DNA of 64,000 bases from Eutreptiella sp. 'Long Island Sound 2002' (GCA_964036045.1 OZ038383.1:63307725-63371724); one strand, 5' to 3'. Positions 40,814 through 52,659 are shown, counted from the first letter of the stretch. Translations and numbers: made by a program. Notes: generated by a model not told the origin, from the letters alone.

Positions 40814-43209
40814 TGTATTTGTTTGGCATTTCCAAAAATCCACGGCATTTTAGCCCTTCTCCACAAGGAAGGCGTCTTGTGCATCATTTGCACAGTGGCA
40901 TGTCCCGACGCCATCAAGTGGGTTACATCATCATCACGTAATGTAGTGTGCACTGCAACAGCACGTTCTGCAAGTGCTCAGCCATCTGCTCCGGAGTTGT
41001 TGGCATTCTTTACCGTTCTTTGCTTTGTGCCTTGTTTTGCAGGGTTCGCGCAGGAATGTGGATGATTCGTCCGGTGGGGTGCCCCTAGGAACTGCATTTC
41101 TGCCTCCCCTCCCCACCCCTGGCTTTGTGTTTGTTTAGTTTTACCAAAATCTCACTTTTTACCTGGCCATCTAAAAAAAAAGATTCTGCTTTTTCGACGT
41201 TTTGAAACATGCAAATGACTTTTTCTTTAGAGTTTGGGTTTTGTTGGAATCTTATTTCTTAGTAGGGAATCCTTTTGTTTAGATGCGAATTCTTTTTTTT
41301 TTTTGATGTTTTTGCTCATTTTTTAGCTGTTTTTGCTCATTTTTTTAGCTGTAGCACTCTAGCACTTTTGTTAAATTTTGGCGCATCTAAAATTTTTTTT
41401 CGCATGTAAAAAAAAGATTACCCCCATTTCATGCCGTTGCCCCCCACCCCCTCCTTATTTGTGATTTGAGGCATCATGGACCTCGCTGGTTCGGATTTTG
41501 GGCCTCAGCCCCCCCCCCTGGTTTCTATGCCCCAGGACCAGAGACGCATTAGACAAGTTGAAATTGAAGGAGAAAGCATCCCGCCCCCCCCCCCCCCGGC
41601 GCCCAAACCCACCCTCTGCAGGTCCATCCCCCCCCCCAAATTTTTCTACTCTCCCAATGTGGGTGAAGAGCGGAGATGAACAACCGAAATTTGTTTCACA
41701 CCAATGGCGCGATTGTGGGAGGCCCGAGTCATGGTTTGCTGCACATGCCATAGGTCCTACTGTATAGTAGGGGTTTGAGATACTACTACATGAGGGGTAG
41801 AAGATGCGATATAGTTATGATGTGGTTGTGCGGTGCAGAGAAGGCCCCCTGAGGTGCCTGAGGTGTGCAAGGAAAGACAAAGGGCTCAAAACCGAAGAAG
41901 TTGCACAGGGGGTGAAAATAGCAGAGTGCTTGCGTATCATTATCGGGGTCATTGCCACCGTCTGGTTCATCAGGAATCAATTTTGCCGGATCCAAATTTA
42001 CCGCTTCAATGTTGAGTCGCCCGGTTGGCCATGCACCGCAATGTTTGTCGACAAGGAACAAAGGTTTTTTTTCACGAAATAAGCATAGGGAAATATAATG
42101 ACCATCCGTATCTCAATAGGAAATAATAGTGACCATAGTGACCATGCACACAGGAGCAACAAATAACAGTGGCAATCTAAAGTGTACAAGGAAATCACAG
42201 CAAACAGCCGAAGAATAGAACCGTACCCATTGGCAGGTGTCAAAGAGAAGCCCCCCCCCCTGCGCTCCCCTTAATGAGGTTTTACACCCCTTCTCCGTTT
42301 TTTTTTCGTCTGTTCCAACGTGGGCGTGCTCAGAGAAACTTATGTATGGGTTTATGGCCTCATGACCCTTGGTTGGAATCTGTATATCGTTTCGAACCTT
42401 CCCTAATTGGGATTAATGGCTTGGGGAACCCCGTTGTTTTAGATGTTAGGGCTGTAGATCCTACTCTCTTTGCGGACCTTTTTTGTTTTTGTTTCCCACC
42501 TGAGAAATCGTGGCCGTGTGATTTGGGCTATATGACCCGCCCCGTTATGCGTTTGTTGTACGAGGACCCACCGCTCTGTTTGTGATTTCTACACCCAGCC
42601 CGTTGGCGATTCTAGCTACCACGAACACTGCATGACTGATGCCGTTCGTCTGTTTGGGATGTTTGGCCCAGTCCACTAACTACAAACCTCAAAATACTTG
42701 GCCCAGTCGCCCAACTACGAATGTCAAAGTCAATCAAGGTGTGACATCATTTTAGCAAAATGACTCCCGCTTTTGCAAAAAGTGTGTGCTTGCACCTCCG
42801 TCTTTTCACAATGTGCCACCCAGACCGTGTTTCCAGAATGAGAGCAGCCAGTTTTCACCCAACTTTCTTGGCTGTTGAATTGGAACCTTTCTAGCCGCGA
42901 ACTGAGCAGCTTCTAAAACCATGTCTGTAGAGTGTCTGTACAATGCCTCTAAAATTGGACAGACCCACACGAACCAAGTAGGTTAGCGGAGTACGGGCAA
43001 GTATTTTCTTCATTTTCAAATTTTAGCACCAAATCCACTACCTTGCTATATTTGACACCCTAGAAACCCCCTGCGGCCATGATTGCGCCCAGAGCTTGAC
43101 TTGACCCTAACTTACTGCAAAATGTCAACGGTTAGGGTTACGGTCAACTTCATCCATCTGTCAGTCCCCATTCAGACTTGTCCCATTTTAATTCACCGCC
43201 CCCCTTGTT
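40814..43209. other. AT-rich spacer, no gene seen
   Basis: T-runs at 41288-41300 and 41390-41400, C-runs at 41509-41520, 41581-41598 and 41628-41638, and a G/C-poor background. Short frames (up to ~100 codons) look random. This is the right part of the block inserted in element A. Confidence 0.5.
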
Positions 43210-43991
43210 GTCATTATACGTAACATACGCTTATAATCTTATTAATTCTTTATTTTCCGGCGCTTCGCTACATTACTGTAACACCCGCTCCTGCGCGCCG
43301 CCTTTTTCTGCGTGGGAATTTCTTGATTTAAAAAATCAAGAGATGACTACAAATCTTATAAAAATGTGCATCTGATGCACAATTGGATTCTGTCCACGTA
43401 TGTGCTTTCAGAAAAATTCTAAGCAGTCATTTGACGGACTTAGGTGTTGGCGCTTCGCGTTTGCGTGGATTAGTCCCTCATCCTTCCATTCCTCTGTTGT
43501 ACAGATATGCTCACAAAGTCTCGCTGAGTAGGCCGCTGTTCGGGCCGAAAAGCAGCAGCAGGAGACTGAACGGGAACCAAGACCCCTCCAAGGGGCCATT
43601 CTAATTTAATCGTCAAACCCTCGCCCCAGTACCAGGAGAGGTGTCTCCATCAGGTTCCATGAGACTTAGATTGAGCGTCTTATGAGCGTCTGGTGTTGGG
43701 TTGTGTTACGCTGCAGCTTGGAGGGGGAGATGCATATCCATATGGTCTTTGCATGCCCTATGCTAACCCCACCAAGCCACAGGAACCCCGGCAGCGCCGA
43801 GAGCGCTGAGTTTTCTGTTGAAAATTGTCACGAACATTGCAGCAAGAGTCGCTGGCCATGGTAAAGCGCTCTTTTCTAGTGTTAGGGAAGCTATAGGTAT
43901 TTTAAAGTAGGTGTGGAAACCAAGGAAAGGCCAAGAAAAAAATCCCGTTTTCCTGAAAATGCGACAGTGGTGGCCACCACAGCACGGGGGG
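43210..43991 (+). other. 3' untranslated region of element A, second part, with purine tract
   Basis: Collinear with 39228-40010 of B. It contains hairpins CGGCGC...GCGCCG, CTTGATTT...AATCAAG (43322-43340) and TGTGCAT-CTG-ATGCACA. It ends in CGGGGGGG before the LTR. Confidence 0.75.
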
Positions 43992-44780
43992 GGTCAGAGA
44001 AAGTGCTTTTCCAATGCTTTAGGGTATACGTTAGTTGTATTAGAGGTGCTCTAAGCACTCTTGCATTTTTATCTTAGTATTGGCCTAGCCAAAATGGGTG
44101 ACGACACATTTTGACCTATGGAACCAAACACTAAATCAGGATGTGGTGTGGACCCCTTAATCCCCAAGTCATATGCACTAAAACATCTTTTCCTGGGTGA
44201 CTGAGGCACTGATATACTGAAGGCAGAGCCTATGAATGTATCTATGTTTACTCATGAATTCTTAGCTATCCTAGTGGTATGCACCCTAGGGGGCTGGGGC
44301 ACCTCTTTTTGAGAGGTCCTGGGATCAATACCCAGTCAGCCTAGCTAAGTAGGAATATCCCATGTGACATGGCAGTGACCTCAGCGCCACAAGCCATGCC
44401 ACCTCAGCACCTACGGGACCCAGAAACAAGGAGGGCACATCTCAGGATGGCACTATGGAAGAGTGAGAGCCCATGGGGCAGTTTTTCAATCAGTCTTTCT
44501 CAACCATGTAAAATATTTCATCCTGAGTTGCAATGTATGTTAATTGCTGTGGTCTATTGTTGATACTTGTCTGTATCTAACTCTTTGTGACTGCAGCCCC
44601 TCATGCTTTGATCCTGTTTATCTTCTACTTGCTTATCTCTGGCTTGGGTTATCCTGGATTGGTTGTATTTCAACAATAAAACATTTTCCTCATCAAAAAC
44701 AAGCAGCAGGAACCCTACACCAGCAGCAAGCAGCAGGAACACAACAAAAACACAGCGCTGAAAACACTATAAAGCTTTCT
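43992..44780 (+). repeat. 3' LTR of element A (or solo LTR)
   Basis: About 789 bp, homologous along its length to the B LTRs, but closer to the 5' LTR end of A at 1-142 (shared CCTGGATTG, AACCCTACACCAGCAGC). It ends in TTTCT like B. The tRNA-like segment at 44261-44349 has a perfect T-arm stem (CTGGG/CCCAG) and an 8-bp outer stem CTTAGCTA/TAGCTAAG. Confidence 0.85.
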
Positions 44781-44979
44781 GAGGGGGTACTAAGATACTA
44801 TAATACACACTCAGAACATTCAATATGAGCGTTCCTTATGCCCATACCCCTCCACATGTTAGATTATCAGCTTGTCATGAACATTCTGTGCGGATGTGCA
44901 TGAAGCTTATGAAGGGGGTGTAATAAGTTGTGGCATTTGAGCCTCTCAAAAGCTTTCTGGGGGACCTCTACTAGACCTC
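44781..44979. other. Intergenic spacer
   Basis: No gene, repeat or signal recognised. Confidence 0.4.
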
Positions 44980-46101
44980 TCAGAGCCTATGGGGTCCTCG
45001 CACCCACGGGCCCAATCCAGCGGCTCCTGTACTTCGACCTCATCATCCCCAACCTACCTCTCCCCCCGCGGTCACCATACCCGACGATGCCCTCCTGCCC
45101 CTACTGCAATCCTCAATGGAGTAGAACAAGGTCCTACGCGCCATTCTTAAATACCCGAACACTCACCACTGCCATGCGCAATGCGGCACCGTCGTGTGGC
45201 ATGGAGCGCAACACATGCCACCTGAGGGCGTCAGGGGAGCTCACGCTCCAGCAACTAATAGATGCCATATGGGCGACCAAGGTGGTGCTGGTCGCCCTGC
45301 AATGGCCCAGCACGCCGGATGCTCATGAGCGCAACGCCCACCTTTGGGCATTCCTCACCAAAGCCGCATCCAGCTCAAAATATGGCACGCCCACCGCTCG
45401 GCAGCCGCCGCCAAAGAACGGGAGCAATATGGTATAAATGACACGCCGTACAACTTGCTTTGCTTTGTTTCATCACCCGCATGCTCGAGGACACCGGACA
45501 CCGCGTGATCCACGTAGTACGCACAACCAACGGAGGCCTCAGTCCTGCAAGACGCCCTGGACGGCTTCAAGGCGCAATACGGGGACACACACCCCGCCCT
45601 TGACTTCCGAGCAGGAGCACCATCCGCAACAACGTGCCCCAGGTCTTCCAACGACAGCAGGGACGCACCATCGAGCACAGACCCTTCAACATCATGGAAA
45701 TCCAACGTTTCCTTGACCGCCTAAAAAAGAGCGTTGTATCGATCCGGCGTCAATGGGCCGCTGGTCAAAGCGTACCAACTCCCCACCCTGCCAATGAAGC
45801 GCAGACTGGCAGCCCGCCTGTCGTACATCGTCACAGGTGCCACACCCATCCCCCCGAGTGGGCCAACCTGGTCCACCCACTCTACAAGACGTAGGACTGG
45901 GCAGAGCTAGGAAAATGGCCGCCACTGAGGTCAAGCTGATGTGGATGCTGACCCTGCACCACATTTACTGCTCGCTGAGTTGTGGGACGCCATTGGACTC
46001 CCCTTCCTACCCTTCGGGACCGGGTACATCAAGACCCAGCTCAGCGCCATCATCACAGCTGCAGAAGTCATCCCGTGGATCAGCATACGCAGCGTGTTAT
46101 A
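44980..46101 (+). pseudogene. Decayed LINE ORF2 fragment
   Basis: Collinear with 6905-8230 of the giant LINE: the end of the endonuclease (FDLIIPNLPLP), the linker (TLTTAMRNAAPSCGMERNT) and RT up to the region before the GQG motif. It has multiple frameshifts, an internal deletion of roughly 150-200 bp after GAGGTCAAGCTG (about 45928-45990), and ends at a TTATAATAATAAT junction. Its C/A bias is weaker than in the intact LINE. It is a 5'- and 3'-truncated relic of a related element. Confidence 0.8.
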
Positions 46102-46716
46102 ATAATAATATGCCTGGGCTTGAGTCCTCTGGGTGCATATCAAACCCTTTTCCTTGTGTGGCACTTCAAAATCAAACTGTTTTGAATGAATTTCTCCATT
46201 CCAATTGACTCTGTTGGCAGACACAAAGCAGGCAGCAGCAAGAAGACGAAATCGTGAACGAACATTGAGCTGGACCAACTGGCTTGTCCAGTAATACGGG
46301 TTCACATGCCTACATTAGAAGAAAATTGATGTAACAATAAGTTCTCATTCAAAAGGCAATAACACCTATATTTTAACAACTTTCTGAGTAGTCTATCTTG
46401 TCACAGGCATTGTCAACATTAGGTAAATTTCTAGCCGCGACAGTCGCGACAGGCCATCTAAAGCTTCCAAGTAGCTTCAAAATAGTTTCTAACACATTAG
46501 AACCTTCTAAAAGGTCATAAAACATGATTAAATCACATTATAAGCATATGGAATGTGATTATTCATGTATGGCTACTAATGTATCTTTGATCTCTGCTCT
46601 TTGTAGTAAGCTTAAGAGCAGTAGACTCTAGCAGTAAGCTATTGCCTTGAAATATAAGCCAAATATGAGCAACTATCCTAGTCTACTGGGATCTTGAAGC
46701 TAGACACGCCAAGCGT
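46102..46716. other. AT-rich spacer, no gene seen
   Basis: No frame with protein character and no repeat recognised. Confidence 0.4.
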
Positions 46717-47104
46717 GTGGCGCTGGATAGCCAGGTGGTATACAGACAAGACACAGACCTGCCCTCGCATTGCTTATGCGTGCTAAAGGAGTTTAAGGGC
46801 TCTTGGGGTGGGGGGGGGGGTGAGGACTCTCACGGTAGTGACCTGAGTGTGTACAGTGTGCATTCTAGCGAACCACGGGGGCAGTGGAGAGAGTGTAACG
46901 GTGACAGTGTAGCCAGCTGTGGTTCGAGTGTGTTCAGTCTAGATCCCAATGGGTTCTGTGATCCACAGAGTGAGCATGGTAGTGACAGTGCAACTCACGG
47001 GACTACTCATTGGAGGATGCATATGAGAGGTTCCTTTCTCAGTTCCTTGGTGACAGAGAACCCGGGTCAAGGAAGCGTCGCAAGGGCTAACCCTGTCGTC
47101 CTCG

Positions 47105-47480
47105 CTGCATAGTTGGTAGTTCACGGAACGCTCGTCCCCCAGAGGGGGGTTCGAACCCCGCTCTGGGTGAGGTGCGTCGTCGGTTCCGAGTCCCTCGTTT
47201 GTCCCAGTTGTTCTTGCTCTTTGTGGTGCGGGGAGCATACCTGAAACGCACTTGATCCTCGCGTCACAGTGCTCTCGGGGTTCTTGTCGCTGCTGCGTGC
47301 TAGCGACGCTGCCCAAGGATGGGGTTACTACCGAGGTCAGTGGGGCCGGTCATGAGTCTCTTCTGTTCCCGTTGGTGGTACTGGCGACAGGTGTTTGTTG
47401 ACATTGTTCACATAGCTTACTTGCAACGCACGTGACCCTCACGGCAGAGGGCGCCGGTTCGAGTCGCGGCGTGAAAGCGT
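47105..47480 (+). repeat. Three tRNA-like/B-box units
   Basis: Units near 47105-47175, 47228-47300 and 47408-47480 share an ACG(G)AACGC or GAAACGCAC word, then a pyrimidine-rich part, then GGTTCGAACCC (47148-47158), GGTTCTTGTCG or GGTTCGAGTCG. The first and third fit the Pol III B-box. No complete cloverleaf can be drawn, so they are not called tRNA genes; degenerate tRNA-derived SINE units are likely. Confidence 0.4.
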
Positions 47481-47544
47481 CGGTGCCGCCGGGGTTTATC
47501 TGTCTGCGTCGCAAGGACTGTGTGGTAGTCTCTTCTGGCCGTGG

Positions 47545-47765
47545 TTCTCTCAGGGGGAGGGTCTCCCAGCTTCCCCAACCTTCCACCGCCGCGCTTCGCT
47601 TGGGCGCAAACCACAAGAGATCAAGTGTGCCTAACCTGATGTATGTTTTGCGTGGTTCCACTCTGGGGGGGGAGGGGTACCCAATCTTGCCCAACCTTCC
47701 CACGCTGCGCTTTGCTTGGGCGCAATCCATAAGACATCAAGTGTGCCCGGTCCGGTGAATGTTAT
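47545..47765. repeat. 116-bp tandem duplication
   Basis: GGGAGGG...CCCCAACCTTCC...TGGGCGCAA...CATCAAGTGTGCC occurs twice, with TGGGCGCAA at 47601 and 47717. Confidence 0.75.
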
Positions 47766-48713
47766 GCTCCATTGTTGTTCTATTGTCCATACATTTGTGG
47801 CACGGACCACAGCACTCTGTCTGGGACACCCCCTTTGAACTGAATTGTGCGGAGCCGGATGCTGTGAGCGGGGGTACCCGGCTAGCCAAGTATCCGTCTT
47901 TATGGCCGCATGGCATTGCGCAAAAAATCATGCATGACCAACCAAACATGCTTTGCACCATATGCGAACCACATGCTCGCATGTGGCACACTGCATACCT
48001 CTTTCAGCTGCCCGCTTGTGTGTCAGGGGTACCATCTAGAACAACAACTGTGACCACATCTACCTTGTGCCGTTCTGCACCTTTTCCACATGGTGCCGTT
48101 GTGGTCAGTGGTGCACCGGTCCCTCCAAAGAATCATCAGCCACGGCTTCAAAGCCTTGTAGGCATTGAAGCATGGTAGCTTCCACTGATGCACGTGCATT
48201 TAGCTGCTGTGAAACCCCTTGCCGTGGGCGCAGATCAAAACACGCACGGGCAGCCAAGTGGCGTGCCACGCCTTGTCCCTTTGCCCGTTGCTGTAAAGGA
48301 AGGTCCACACCCTTGTACAAAGGTGGTCGTGAATGTTGCAGATGATGTCTGCGAGGATGGTGAAAACAACGACGTAGACGAATTGGCAACACCACGTAAG
48401 CCATACAAGGGGCGTGGTGTCGCTACTATGCAAGCTAAGTCAGTAATGGCAGCACAAAGTGGCAAGCTGCGCGATTGCACAAGGGCCGCGTTGTCCCACT
48501 GTCTCGATGTGCTTGGTGTGAAACTACCAAGTGTTAGCAACCGTCAACAATGAAAGGGAAATTGGTATGCAGCACACGTTGCCTTTGTTGGCACAAGGGG
48601 ATGCCTTTGTGCCCGATACAGACCGTGTAACACGTTGTGCAGCACCGCCTAGTAGCTACCAACCCTGCTGCTCCCAACCTGTGGATGACATGGATGCACT
48701 CATCCATGAATGA
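47759..48713 (+). pseudogene. Unrecognised gene remnant
   Basis: One frame runs from ATG 47759 to TAG 48176 and on, in the same frame, to TGA 48551. Protein-like sequence then continues one frame over (EIGMQHTLPLLAQGDAFVPD) to TGA 48711. The most convincing parts are residues encoded at 48290-48545 (VVNVADDVCEDGENNDVDEL) and 48545-48710. A stop and a frameshift suggest a broken gene, or an intron boundary that I cannot place. No family recognised. Confidence 0.3.
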
Positions 48714-48719
48714 GATGGT

Positions 48720-49130
48720 GGTGCCCTAGCTCATGTGTGCATGTGCCTGTTTGCTGTGTTTTGCCGTTGCACCTTATTTTTTCGGGCCTTGTTTTCCAAG
48801 GTGTTCCCCCATTTGTTCCCATTGATTTCTTGTAGTTATTCAATATTCCCATTTTCTCAGCTCCCACATTTACCCCATTCCCCCCTTTTTGGTTTTTAGT
48901 GTTGCACATGTTTTTTTTTGGTTTTTGGAATTGCTATGTTTTTTGTTTTCCAAGGTGGCTCCCCAATGATCGGTTGTTTTTTGATTGTCCCATTTTCCAA
49001 GGCTCCCATTTTCCCCTCTATTTTTGTTTTTCCAATAGGAGGCGGGGGGGGGGGGGCATATTTCCAGATTTACCTGCAATTTCTCCCAAACCCACCCTCC
49101 CCAACAACTTTCTCCAAGCATAAGACCCAC
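48720..49130. other. T-rich low-complexity segment
   Basis: Runs of T and CCCATTT words, and a G13-type run near 49045-49057. No gene seen. Confidence 0.5.
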
Positions 49131-49199
49131 ACCTGACATCAAACGTCCTCTTGGATACACTGCTCACACAACATGCCACATCACACATCGGGCATCAGA

Positions 49200-50810
49200 C
49201 TTCATACACAATTCATGTCGAAGACCAGAGCAATAAGAAAAAACTTGGGATCCACACCCCAAATTAAATACCCCCCGAAAGAACCTAAAAAGTCCCAGAA
49301 TTGGTCTAGTACGGCCCGGAACCCCCGATCTTGCCCATGAAACCGCTCCATGGATGCCCCTAGTAGACCCAACCCTGAGAGCTTTTGCCCTCTTGCCTCC
49401 ACAAACAGCACAAGACATCCGACAACCCGCTTAGCACCTCAGAGCAATATGAAGCAATATGAATCCACACCCCGAGATCTGTACCCCCCGAAAAAACCTA
49501 AAAAGCCCCCAAATTTGGCCTAGTACGGCCCGGAACCCCCCAACTTGCCAAAGAAGCCGCTCCATGCCCCTAGTAGACCCAACTCTAAACCCTTTTGCCC
49601 TCCTATCGGTGCCCTCTTGCCTCCACAAAGAGCACAAGACATCCCACAACCTGCTTAGCAGCCCAGAGCTGCAGCACCAGGACAAACTTGTTATCCAAAC
49701 CCCAAGATCAATACCCCCCGAAAAACCCAAAAAGCCCCCAAATTGGCCTATTACGGCCCGGAACCCCCCAACTTGCCAAAGAAGCCGCTCCATGCCCCTA
49801 GTAGACCCAACTCTAAACCCTTTTGCCCTCTTATCGGTGCCCTCTTGCCTCCACAAAGAGCACAAGACATCCCAGAACCTACTTAGCAGCCCAGAGCACC
49901 AGGACAACCTTGGTATCCAAACTCCAAGATAAATACCCCCCGAAAAACCTTGAAAAACTTGCCCATGAAACTGCTCCATGCCCCGAGTAGACCCAACCCT
50001 AAGACCTTTCGCCCTCCTCTCCGTGCCCTCTTACCTCCACAAAGAGCACAGGACCTCCCACAACCCGCTTAGGAGCCTAGAGTTGTAAGGGAAGACCCGG
50101 GATTTCGGATCCACACCCCAAAATAAGTACCCCCCGAAAAAACCTAAAAAGCCCCCAAATTGGCCTAGTACGGCCCGGAACCCCCCAACTTGCCAAAGAA
50201 GCTGCTCCATGCCCCCATTAGACTCGATCTTGAGACCTTTTGCCCTTGTAGCCGCGCCCCCTTGCCTCTACAAAGAGCACAAGTCATGCCACAACCCGCT
50301 TAGCAGCCCAGAGTAGCGAGGAAAAACTTGGGATCTGGGAGCCAAGATAAATACCCCGCGAAAATCCGGAAAATAGCCTCAAATTTGCAAAGTACGGCCC
50401 GGAACCCCCCAACTTGCCCATTGAACTACTCCATGCCCCAAGTCCACCGAACCGTAAGACCTTCTGCCCTCCTATTGGTGCCCCCTTGCCTCCACAAAGA
50501 GCAAAGGACATCCCACAACCCGCTCAGGAGCCCAGAGCAATCACGAAAAACGTGGGATCTAGACCCTAGAATGAATACCCCTTGAAAAGCCCGAAAAAGC
50601 CCCCAAATTGGCGTAGTACGACCCTAACCCCCCAACGTGCCCATGAAACCGCTCCATGTCCCCGATAGACCCAACCCTAAGACCTTTTGCCCTTCTATCC
50701 GTGCCCCCTTGCCTCCACAACAGCACAAGACATCCCACATCCCGCTTAGCCGCCCAGAGCAGTTGGAAAAAACTTGGTATCCAGACCCCAAGATACCCGC
50801 GACCGCCGTT
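49200..50810. repeat. Degenerate ~220-bp tandem array, about seven copies
   Basis: The anchor TACGGCCCGGAACCCCC (or variants) starts near 49310, 49524, 49752, 50169, 50393 and 50617. One copy between 49752 and 50169 has lost the anchor. Each unit also has CCACAAAGAGCACAAGACAT and CTCCATGCCCC. Frames crossing it on either strand follow the repeat and are not genes. Confidence 0.85.
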
Positions 50811-51789
50811 GGGCAGGGCCCTGGGCTTAATAAATGGACTGGGGCTCTGCCCCGGAAGCTGAAGGGGGCATGTCCCCGTGAGACCGCCATGGGGTTGGGA
50901 CCCGGAATCTGAATGAGGCTGGGCCCTGGAAGCCAACATTCGGTGGGGCCCCGTTTGAACGACGTGGGGCTAAACCCTGAAATCTGAATTGGCCTCGGCC
51001 GTGGAAGTTATAGTGGGGCTCGGTCCCCGAATCCTAATTGGGATGGGCGCCATGCGACCGCCATTTGATTAGGCGCGGAAGCCGACGTAGGTTTTGGCCC
51101 CGGACACCAATGGGTGCATGGCTTTGTGCACCCGCCGAGGGGTTGGACCCCGTGCGATTGACATGGGGCTGGGCCCCGTGCGACCGCGGTGCGGCTAGCG
51201 CCGGAAGCCGATGTTGGGCCCCCCTCGGAAGCCAATTCTTCCCGGGTCCATGCGACCGCCGTTCGGCAGGGCCTCGTGACTAGAGTGGCAATGGGGCTGG
51301 GCCCCAAAAGCCGCCAGGGGCATTGCGCCGTCCGACGCAGAATCCAATTTGGGCTAGGCTTTGGAAGCCGACGTGCCACTTGGCCGTGAAAGCCGGTGGG
51401 GGCAAGGCCCCATGCAGCCGTCGTGGGGCTGGTCCCTACACGGCGATGTGGGGTTGTGCCACGGAATTAGATGCACGCAAGGCCTCTTGTGACCAACATG
51501 GTGCTTGGCCCCGGAAGCCGATGTGCGGTTGGGTCCCGTGCGAGTGACGTGGGGCTAGGCCCCGGACTCCAATTGGGGCTAGGCCCCCGACTCCGATTGG
51601 GGCTGGGCCCTGAAAGCGGATGCGGGGCGGGACCCTAGAATCCGAATGGTGTTGGGCCCGGGAAGCCAATTGGGGCATGGCTCGGTGTGACCACCTTGCG
51701 GTGGGGCCCCGGACGCCTATGTGGGATTTGCCCCCAAAAGCCAATTTTTGCAGGTCCCCGTGTGACCAATGTGAGGCACGGCCCCGGAC

Positions 51790-52480
51790 GAGTGCTCTGG
51801 GGTGCCCGGGGGGGGACAGAGGAAGAAGCACCCACGGGCGCACACCCTAGCAACATTGCCAGGTGGTGTGACAACGACCCATAGCAGGCCACGTCCCCCC
51901 AGGGACTTTCCGTGCCTTCCCAAGCAAAGGGCATACAGACACCCGGCTAAAAACATACAACAATCTCGGGGCTTTAGGGGGGGCCATGGCTTGGGCTACA
52001 TGCCGAGCAAACACTATATGGGTCCCCATGAGGGCTAGAGTACTAGTGTTGTCACCAAAGGATCACCCAAGCCCATCCCTGCGGCAACACCAATTTTTTT
52101 GGAAAAGCCAAATCCTATTGACTGTTGAAAGGAACCCCAAAGGGACAAGGGGGCTAGAACCCTTGGTTCAGTCGCCACCCCACTAATTGTCGGCCGGAGG
52201 CATCCTTGGCGGCAAAGGGGGGGGACGGTTTCTAGGAGGCACACCCCTGGCTTTTGATGTTGGGAATGGCGATGACGGCCACCTCCAAACCGTTGGGGTA
52301 TGTAGCCCAGATGTGATGTGTTGCTTTGCACTACCCCTCACCCCAACAAAAGGTGGGGAATCATCGGCCTAGATATTCCCATCAATGGGTATCGGGAACC
52401 TCTGTGGGTGGTTCCCTGAGGTGATTATGGAATGAGTGAAACAATGGGATTGGAGATACATCATGGGGTGCAGTGCACAA
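51790..52480. other. Non-repetitive island within the GC-rich array
   Basis: Unique-looking sequence, no convincing frame. An ordinary AT/GC mix contrasts with the array on both sides. Confidence 0.4.
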
Positions 52481-52659
52481 ACACTTGCAATGGGGCTACG
52501 CCCCGGAAGCCGACGTGGGGCTGGACCCAAGAATCTCAATGGGGTTGGGCCCGGGAAGCCGATGGGGGCATGGCTCCGTGTGACCACCGTGGCGTGGGCC
52601 CCAGAGGCCTACTTGGGGCTTGGCCCCGAAAGCCAATTCTTGTAGGGCCCCGTGCCACC

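Larger units (their letters stand above)
25221..43209. mobile_element. 18-kb block inserted in the 3' region of element A
   Basis: Element A is collinear with B up to about 25220 and again from about 43210, with GTCATT at both edges (25215-25220 and 43210-43215), a possible 6-bp target duplication. The block holds the 28-bp array, the 487-bp array, element B and AT-rich sequence with C-runs. No terminal inverted repeat or transposase was seen, so its mode of arrival is unknown; it may be several events or a rearrangement. Confidence 0.5.
1..44780 (+). mobile_element. Ty3/gypsy chromovirus A, old nested copy (5' truncated by window)
   Basis: The order is 5' LTR end, tRNA primer site, gag, pol (protease, RT, RNase H, integrase, chromodomain), long 3' untranslated region, purine tract and 3' LTR. 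The parts are collinear with the intact element B at 29413-40808. Two insertions split it: a LINE at 1841-17773 inside gag, and an 18-kb block at about 25221-43209 inside the 3' untranslated region. The 142 bp of 5' LTR in view differ from the 3' LTR (44642-44780) at several positions including a small indel, so this copy is clearly older than B. Six premature stops and one gag frameshift make it non-autonomous. Assigning 43210-44780 to this copy is inference from collinearity with B and from LTR similarity. Confidence 0.8.

Noticed and set aside
43128-43140. Telomere-like TTAGGG
   Set aside because: A single GGTTAGGGTTA occurrence, no array.
49200-50810. CRISPR array
   Set aside because: The repeats are ~220 bp, degenerate and contiguous, with no short identical repeats, unique spacers or cas genes; the DNA is eukaryotic.
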